A stretch of 64,000 bases of DNA, taken from CAYLLT01 sp964384465 (lineage in GTDB: Bacteria > Planctomycetota > Phycisphaerae > UBA1845 > PWPN01). The stretch lies in the NCBI GenBank assembly GCA_964384465.1, contig CAYLLT010000014.1:1-64000 (forward strand), read 5' to 3'. Shown here piece by piece: positions 58,720-64,000 of this stretch (positions are counted from its first letter, which is position 1; the number at the start of each line of letters is the position of its first letter). A model generated the notes under the pieces. That model saw only the letters and a program-made list of their open reading frames with translations, made no database searches and was not told the origin of the DNA. The position numbers and the translations under genes are program-made.

Positions 58720-60216
58720 CTAATGTCCGGGAACTTTCGCGCTCATGCCCTGGGCCATTTTGATCTCCGTGCCATAGTTTACAGTCCAGGCGTAGCGGTG
58801 CGTGACCGCGTCGATCAGGGCACTGGCCGAGGGCAGCCCCACGCCGCTTTTTTTCACGCCGCCGAACGGCAGATGCACCTCGGCCCCGATGCACGGCAGA
58901 TTGACATAGCCCATGCCGAACTCGCACCGTTCGCGGACCTCGCGCATCTTGCGGTAGTCCTCGGTGATGACCGCGCAGCTCAGGCCGTATTCGGTGTCGT
59001 TGTAGATTTCGATGGCGTGATCGAGGTTTTTGAACGGAATGATCGCCACGTGCGGGCCGAAAACCTCTTCACGGATGCACCGCACGCCCGGCCGCGGCGG
59101 CATGACATAGACAAAGGGCGACAGAAAATGACCCTCGCTCAGCTCGCCGTCCAGCCGTCCGCCGTCCAGCAGCACATCCGCGCCTTCCTCCTTCGCGAGC
59201 CGGTTGTAGCTGAGAACTTTGTCCACGCCGGCCTGGTTAATCAACGGACCCATGAACGTGCGCTCGTCGCGCGGATCGCCGATGGTCAGTTCGCGGGCGG
59301 TTCGCACAAACTCGTCGGCGAACTTTTTCAGCAGCGATTCCTGAACGATGATCCGGCCGGCCGAAACGCACCGCTGGCCCGCCGTCTTGAACGCGCTGAG
59401 GATCGACGCATTCACCGCCAGGTCCAGCCGCGCATCATCGCAGACGATCACCGCGCTCTTGCTGCCCATTTCGCAGACGGCCATCTTGTCCGGCGAGGCC
59501 GCAGCGATCTGCTTGATCCGGGTGCCCACGTCGTAACTGCCTGTGAACAGGATGACTTTCACATCGGGATGTCGGACCAGGGGCTCGCCGGCTTCCTCGC
59601 CGGTGCCCTGCACCAGATTGAGCACGCCCGGCGGAAAACCCGCCTCGGCGAACAGCTCGACCATCCGCTGGCCGACCAGCGGCGTCTCCTCACTGGGTTT
59701 GAATACGGCCGTGTTCCCCTCGGTCAGCGACGGGCCGAGCAACCACATCGGCACCGCGAACGGAAAGTTCCACGGCGTAATCACCGCCACCACGCCTTTC
59801 GGCCGTCGCCGGACAAACAGCTCTTTCTCGGCGATCTCCGAACTGAGCACGTCGCCGTGCGGCATCCGCGTTGTGCCGAAGACGTACTGGGCCATGTGGA
59901 TGCCTTCGATCACGTCGGCGCGGGCTTCGTTGATCTGCTTGCCGGCCTCGCGAGCCAGCAGGTCGGCCAGCTCGTCGAGATGTGCTTTCGTGATCTGCGC
60001 GAACCGGTCGAAGCATTCGCCGCGGGCGATCCGCGACATGGCCCGCCACTTCGGATACGCGGCCTTGGCGGCGGCGATCGCTGCGTTCACATCCGCTGCC
60101 GTGCTGCGCGGGAAGCGGCCGATTTCCTGTTTGCAGTGGGATGGATTGAGGCTGACAAAATCTTTACCGTTGCCGCCTGCCACCCACTCGCCGTTGATAT
60201 AGTTTCTACCGTGCAT
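58720..60216 (-). CDS. Aldehyde dehydrogenase family protein
   Basis: 498 residues from the ATG at 60216, with GGGAG about 6 nt upstream; longer upstream frame rejected. Starts with the typical NYINGEWVAGG. NAD-binding ITPWNFPFAVPMW, the general base region VCEMGSKSAVIV (Glu), the nucleophile in AGQRCVSAGRI (Cys), and VFGPHVAIIPF are all present. It resembles the semialdehyde/aldehyde dehydrogenases that act on 5-oxoacids or lysine-derived aldehydes. The small peptide gene follows on the same strand. Confidence 0.95.
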   Translation of the reverse strand: MHGRNYINGEWVAGGNGKDFVSLNPSHCKQEIGRFPRSTAADVNAAIAAAKAAYPKWRAMSRIARGECFDRFAQITKAHLDELADLLAREAGKQINEARADVIEGIHMAQYVFGTTRMPHGDVLSSEIAEKELFVRRRPKGVVAVITPWNFPFAVPMWLLGPSLTEGNTAVFKPSEETPLVGQRMVELFAEAGFPPGVLNLVQGTGEEAGEPLVRHPDVKVILFTGSYDVGTRIKQIAAASPDKMAVCEMGSKSAVIVCDDARLDLAVNASILSAFKTAGQRCVSAGRIIVQESLLKKFADEFVRTARELTIGDPRDERTFMGPLINQAGVDKVLSYNRLAKEEGADVLLDGGRLDGELSEGHFLSPFVYVMPPRPGVRCIREEVFGPHVAIIPFKNLDHAIEIYNDTEYGLSCAVITEDYRKMREVRERCEFGMGYVNLPCIGAEVHLPFGGVKKSGVGLPSASALIDAVTHRYAWTVNYGTEIKMAQGMSAKVPGH

Positions 60217-60357
60217 AGGTTTCTCCCATGATTCTTCAGATTGTAGCGTTGCGCTACGCCTCAAGCGGCGGCGAAAACCCCTCCATATCTTATATCGGTC
60301 GGGCGGGTTGACCCGTCCCACGCGGACCCTAGAATCGACACACCAATGCGTCACCAG

Positions 60358-60379
60358 CCCGCGGGTTGCAACCCGCGGG
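60358..60379. repeat. Perfect 22-bp palindrome
   Basis: CCCGCGGGTTG and its inverse with no loop. It lies 20 bp before the ychF start, in the gap shared with the aldehyde dehydrogenase promoter region. A looser relative (GGCGGGTTGACCCGTCC) is at about 60302-60318. Confidence 0.7.
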
Positions 60380-60398
60380 TATACGGGAATGAACCTTT

Positions 60399-61463
60399 AT
60401 GCGTATCGCTTTCGTCGGTCCACCGCTCAGCGGCAAGTCCACCCTGTTTCGCGCCGTCACCGGCACGCACGCCGCCGCCCATCATGCGCCCGGCGAGCAA
60501 CTGGCCGTCGTGAAAGTGCCGGACCCGCGGCTGGACTGGCTGGCCGAGCGCTACAAGCCCAAGAAGTACACCGAGGCGACGCTGGAATGCCTTGATGTTC
60601 CCGGCTTCAGTCACGAGACCGTCCAGCAGGGCACGGAGTTCCGCAAGAGCCTGCCCAGCGTGCGGCAGTGCGATGCGTTAGTCGCCGTAGTCCGAGCTTT
60701 CGAAAATCCCGCGGTGGCCCCGTACCGCAACCGCATCGACGCCCGCGCCGATCTCGAGGAACTCGCCGCGGAATTGCTCTTCTGCGACCTGGAAACAGTC
60801 ACCACGCGGCTCGAACGGCAGGAGAAGTCGCTGAAGAAGCCGACCAAAACGCACGAGCAGGAGAAACGCGAACTGGAGCTGATGCGCCGATGCCAGGCGG
60901 CACTGGAGGGTTCTCAGCCGATCACGTCGGCCATTCACAGCGAAGACGAGCGCAAAGCGCTGGCCAGTTTCGCGTTTCTCACCGAGCTGCCGCTGATCGT
61001 GGTCATCAACGTGAACGAAGCCCAGGCCGCCGCCCCGCCGCCGTTCGTGTATCCGCACGCCCGCGAAACGATCGCCCTCTGCGCCGACACCGAGGAGCAG
61101 ATCGCCCAGTTGGAACCGGCCGACCGCAAAGCGTTCCTCGAAGACCTCGGCGTGAGCGAGCCGGCGCGAAACCGTTTGGTCCACGCGTGCTACGAAGCCG
61201 TCGGCCTCATCTCATTCCTCACCGCCGGTGAGGACGAAGTGCGCGCCTGGTCGATCAAGCGTGGCAGCGATGCCATCGAAGCCGCCGGCAAAATCCACAC
61301 CGATATCGCCCGCGGGTTCATCCGCGCCGAGACCGTCGCGTATAACGATCTGGTTGCGGCCGGCGACATGAAAGCTGCCAAAGCCGCCGGCAAGATCCGA
61401 CTCGAAGGCAAGACCTACGTCGTCCAGGATGGCGACGTGATCAATTTCCGGTTTAATATCTAA
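60399..61463 (+). CDS. ychF: YchF/Obg-family ATPase-GTPase
   Basis: 354 residues, close to the usual 363. The P-loop reads GPPLSGKSTLF, unlike the usual PNVGKST. DVPGFSHE is the G3 motif, VVINVNEAQ is in the position of the NVDE nucleotide-specificity loop, and the C-terminus is the DUF933/TGS domain (GLISFLTAGEDEVRAWSIKRGS to DGDVINFRFNI). YchF proteins bind ribosomes and regulate stress responses. The ATG has no good Shine-Dalgarno. Confidence 0.93.
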   Translation: MRIAFVGPPLSGKSTLFRAVTGTHAAAHHAPGEQLAVVKVPDPRLDWLAERYKPKKYTEATLECLDVPGFSHETVQQGTEFRKSLPSVRQCDALVAVVRAFENPAVAPYRNRIDARADLEELAAELLFCDLETVTTRLERQEKSLKKPTKTHEQEKRELELMRRCQAALEGSQPITSAIHSEDERKALASFAFLTELPLIVVINVNEAQAAAPPPFVYPHARETIALCADTEEQIAQLEPADRKAFLEDLGVSEPARNRLVHACYEAVGLISFLTAGEDEVRAWSIKRGSDAIEAAGKIHTDIARGFIRAETVAYNDLVAAGDMKAAKAAGKIRLEGKTYVVQDGDVINFRFNI

Positions 61464-61480
61464 CGGGAACGGCAAGGAGG

Positions 61481-61723
61481 CTACTCAGCGGTTTGGCCGG
61501 CTGCCTCGAGCGGCTGAATGCGGGTGATGTGGAGGTAAGCCACAATATGGATGCGTTGAAAAACCCCGCCATTGTTGCCAGGAACGCCGATGTGTACCCA
61601 CCGCCTGCTAATCAGCACTTGATCGGGGTGCTTGACGTCATAAAAAGCACCATCCGAGACATGAATGCGCACCGGTTCGAATGGTTGCCTCTTGATCACG
61701 TTGAGTAATTCGTCTGCTTCCAT
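61481..61723 (-). CDS. Small conserved protein of unknown function
   Basis: 80 residues. The core ADELLNVIKRQPFEPVRIHV, then DGAFYDVKHPDQVLISRRWVHIGVP, is a beta-rich fold of a family of short proteins frequent in planctomycete and some other genomes (residues about 3-50). No catalytic residues are evident. It lies between ychF (convergent) and the GH3-like gene. Confidence 0.72.
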   Translation of the reverse strand: MEADELLNVIKRQPFEPVRIHVSDGAFYDVKHPDQVLISRRWVHIGVPGNNGGVFQRIHIVAYLHITRIQPLEAAGQTAE

Positions 61724-61744
61724 TGGCTTCTCCAGCTTTTTATT

Positions 61745-63442
61745 CTATTGCAAGCCGGACATCATAACAACAGGGAAATGACCATCATCCCCCGGCCGGC
61801 AATACAGGTACTGATGCTTGTATTGTTCGTTGCCCTTGCGGCGGCGGTCGGATTCTTTGCGGTCGAACTCGGCCAGGAATCCATCCGGGAGCATGTTGAT
61901 CCGCACGGGGCCGAGCCGTTGAGTTTTACGCTTACCGGCGTATTCCAGGTTTATCGCCTGTAGTTGCTCGTCCAGGAGCGCCGCCAACCCGGCCGATTCC
62001 CGCGAACCTGAATCCGATTCGATGTGCAGCACATAATACGGCGTGTGGCCCCATCGCGGCGCGAGCACGAAGTTTTTGACGTTCAAGTCGCCGGACGTTG
62101 TGAGCTGCTCCATTGCCAGCATGACCTGCCGCTCGGTCAGTTTCTCGCCCGCGAGCGAGCAGGTGTGCGCGCCCTTGTTCAGGAACTCGATGAGCGGCGC
62201 CTGGCCCACATATCCGACCACGCGGACCAGATCGCCGAGATCGTAGCGATAGAGCCCGGATGAGGTGGTCAGAAGCACGAAGTATTCCTGTCCGATGTCG
62301 AGCTGGTGAGCGAGCCGCGTGAACGGGGCGGTTTCATCCATGCGGTCGCGCGGGACGAACTCGAAGAAGTGGCTGGCGATATCGAGGATGCCGGCCGGCG
62401 TGCCGTTCTCGATCGGGATGCTGATCCGCCCCTCGCTGGCCAGCAGACCGATATCGCGCACCGGCACGTCGCCGAAGTACTTCGGAAAATCGTGCAGATA
62501 TAGCCCCATCGTGCCGCCGGTCCAGTTGGCGATGAAAGCCAGCTCCCAATAGTCGCGGGGCAGCAGCCGGCCCGTCCGCGCGACAATCGCCTCCAGCCGT
62601 TTGGCGGATTCAACGTCGGGCCTGAGCCGCCAACGCAGCGCGACCCGCACGGCCGACGGCACCGGCAACTGGGGCCACAACGTCCCGTCGTGTATGTCGC
62701 GGATGAGCTGCTCGCGGCGCTCATCGGCGGTCCGCGCGAGCTTGAGCTGCGTCGCCGGGCTGGCGGTTATCAGAAACGCCACATCCGCCGGCACCGCCAG
62801 CCGCATGATCGTGTAATACTTCGCGACGGGGTCCTCGATGGCGACCGTACACTGCGGCGTGATGTAGTATTTGCGGACGATCCGCTTCTGCGTCGCGGCC
62901 ATCAGACCCGTAATCGCCCCGCACGGAATACCCGCCGGTGTGCGCGATTCGTCCATCCGCGAGCTGACCTGCACGATCCGGCGGAAAAATGCCCGCGGGT
63001 GATCGAGCAGCGCCTTGATGCCGAACGCATTCCATCCCCGGCGATACTCGCGTAGAAAGTGATCGGTCACCGGGACGAATTTCGGTTCGTCGGTTGTGCC
63101 GCTGGTCAGCGCGAACATGAGCACGCGCTGCCGGCCGCCGAACATCGCGCGGGTATCGCCGTTCTTGACGCGTTCGATGTACGGTACGTGGTCCTCGTAA
63201 CGCAGGATCGGCACATGGCGGCGGAAATCATGTATCGAATGAATGCGATCGAAATGATGGTCGCGGCCGAAACCGCTGCTCGCGTTGCGGCGAATCTTGG
63301 CCAGCAGCACCTCCTGCTGCACCGCCGCCGCGCGCTTGGTATCCGCCATGAACCGCGCGTACACGCGCTGCGCATGGTGCCGCGCCACCACGGACGTTAG
63401 TCGATCGATCAAACTGGGACAAGACCGCGCCACACGGCTCAT
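61745..63442 (-). CDS. GH3 family acyl-acid-amido synthetase-like protein
   Basis: 565 residues, full family length. ATP/AMP motifs: the P-loop-like TSGTTDEPKFVPVTDHFL, the middle motif LTTSSGLYRYDLGDLVRVVG, and the C-terminal swivel domain with GEKLTERQVMLAMEQL. In plants, GH3 proteins conjugate amino acids to jasmonate or auxin by adenylation; the bacterial members' substrates are unknown. No pathway partner is adjacent. Confidence 0.93.
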   Translation of the reverse strand: MSRVARSCPSLIDRLTSVVARHHAQRVYARFMADTKRAAAVQQEVLLAKIRRNASSGFGRDHHFDRIHSIHDFRRHVPILRYEDHVPYIERVKNGDTRAMFGGRQRVLMFALTSGTTDEPKFVPVTDHFLREYRRGWNAFGIKALLDHPRAFFRRIVQVSSRMDESRTPAGIPCGAITGLMAATQKRIVRKYYITPQCTVAIEDPVAKYYTIMRLAVPADVAFLITASPATQLKLARTADERREQLIRDIHDGTLWPQLPVPSAVRVALRWRLRPDVESAKRLEAIVARTGRLLPRDYWELAFIANWTGGTMGLYLHDFPKYFGDVPVRDIGLLASEGRISIPIENGTPAGILDIASHFFEFVPRDRMDETAPFTRLAHQLDIGQEYFVLLTTSSGLYRYDLGDLVRVVGYVGQAPLIEFLNKGAHTCSLAGEKLTERQVMLAMEQLTTSGDLNVKNFVLAPRWGHTPYYVLHIESDSGSRESAGLAALLDEQLQAINLEYAGKRKTQRLGPVRINMLPDGFLAEFDRKESDRRRKGNEQYKHQYLYCRPGDDGHFPVVMMSGLQ

Positions 63443-63486
63443 TCTAACCCGGATTGTTCGTTAGCTCACCACGGAGGCACGGTGAA

Positions 63487-63567
63487 GAATTGCGGATTTC
63501 GGATTGCGAATTGCGAATTTAAGCCGCGTGTCTTTCGTCTCTTTCAATTCGCAATTCGCAATCTGCA
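63487..63567. repeat. Heptamer repeat with an inverted copy
   Basis: ATTGCGG, ATTTCGG, ATTGCGA, ATTGCGA units (63489-63520) and the inverse (63543-63567), forming a potential long hairpin between the convergent ends of the last two genes. Confidence 0.7.
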
Positions 63568-64000
63568 TCAGCATGCCGGCGGCAGGTTCGCCCCGCCCAT
63601 GCACTTGATGAACTGGAGAAAATCCGCACTGTTGATGGCATTGTCGGGGATCAGATCCGTGTCACCACAACCCGGACCCACCAACGTACCGGTGGGCGTG
63701 GCGCAGTGCTGCAAATGGCCGAAGTCGGACTGGTCCTGATCGCCGTCGAAGTCAAAATCGCCGGGATTCGCCGGCGTCGTCCGCTTCAGGACGAACAGGT
63801 AATCATTGCCGAAACCGCTGGTGGGAGTCGCTCCGAGATCGATCACACCGCCGCCCACCACGTTCGGCATCGCAAGCGGTGTGATGAGGTCAGTGCAGCG
63901 ATAACGGGTAACGGTGTAACTGCCGCCGGTGCCGCCAAGATCGATGGAAGTTGTCCCGCCGCGATCGGCCCAGACGTAGTAACTCTGGCCCGGCTCGGCC
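63568..64000 (-). CDS. Secreted protein with dockerin-like C-terminus (5' end outside window)
   Basis: The minus-strand frame is open from the right edge to the stop at 63568-63570 (144 visible residues). The end has two calcium-loop-like segments, GDFDFDGDQDQSDFGHLQHC and DLIPDNAINSADFLQFIKC, the same pattern as the dockerin-like end of the protein at 11308. Upstream are beta-rich segments with a YYVWADRGG motif. A start at the internal ATG (63870) is unlikely since coding pattern continues through it. Confidence 0.78.
   Translation of the reverse strand, partial: AEPGQSYYVWADRGGTTSIDLGGTGGSYTVTRYRCTDLITPLAMPNVVGGGVIDLGATPTSGFGNDYLFVLKRTTPANPGDFDFDGDQDQSDFGHLQHCATPTGTLVGPGCGDTDLIPDNAINSADFLQFIKCMGGANLPPAC

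Noticed and set aside
58723..60231. 502-codon plus-strand frame opposite the aldehyde dehydrogenase
   Set aside because: The minus strand encodes a complete aldehyde dehydrogenase with catalytic Cys and Glu; the plus frame is its shadow.

Overview
The window is a gene-dense, GC-rich bacterial chromosome segment. It most resembles an uncultured planctomycete, probably Phycisphaerae-like. The pointers are a pseudopilin with the H-x9-DG ending, two secreted proteins ending in dockerin-like repeats (11308-13857 and the partial gene at the right edge), Tat- or lipobox-tagged glycosidase-like proteins, small conserved planctomycete-type proteins, and many palindromic intergenic repeats. The taxonomic call is inference; there is no rRNA or tRNA in the window.

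Layout. 1-4022: a tightly overlapping cluster of a fused E1 alpha/beta 2-oxoacid dehydrogenase, an E2 acyltransferase, a free acyl carrier protein and an AcpS-type phosphopantetheinyl transferase. 4075-8535: a lipoprotein of the histidine-phosphatase fold and two secreted carbohydrate-active proteins. 8627-10905 (minus): monohaem cytochrome, pseudopilin and an outer-membrane protein. 11049-14853: the 3' remnant of a second signal-peptidase gene, a large secreted Ig/dockerin protein, and a signal peptidase I with an altered catalytic lysine. 14956-22119 (minus): a membrane protein, an SSS symporter, a ceramidase-like hydrolase, an SDR, a DapA-like aldolase, yajC and tgt. 22370-26905: LD-carboxypeptidase, sugar isomerase-like protein, tadA, methyltransferase, glycosidase-like lipoprotein. 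27044-30045: glycosyltransferase (minus), a small Sm-like protein and moeA. 30142-37257: lnt, a HEAT lipoprotein, then mreD-mrdA-rodA (cell elongation). 37483-39639: tpiA, secG, yicC. 39653-43172: a Phd/RelE-type toxin-antitoxin pair back to back with gmk-rpoZ, then coaC and coaB separated by a ParDE pair. 43305-48262: a hypothetical protein, two tandem VKOR-DsbA fusions (minus) and purQ. 48249-52408 (minus): zinc-ribbon membrane protein, hslU, a COG2509 FAD protein. 52720-58476: a small HEAT lipoprotein, then an RsbW-like kinase, STAS protein, MlaE, MlaF and MlaD in one coupled run, and cinA. 58487-64000: a 49-residue peptide gene, aldehyde dehydrogenase, ychF, a small conserved protein, a GH3-type adenylating enzyme and a partial dockerin protein.

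Three themes stand out. First, two operons pair systems that are usually separate: E1/E2 with its own carrier protein and PPTase, and a serine-kinase/STAS switch fused to a phospholipid-transport operon. Second, at least nine families of inverted or heptameric repeats fill the gaps. One is a cloverleaf whose stems differ between copies by compensatory changes, and one copy lies in frame inside lnt. Third, several genes without a Shine-Dalgarno carry a -10-like hexamer exactly 8 nt before the start codon, suggesting leaderless transcripts.
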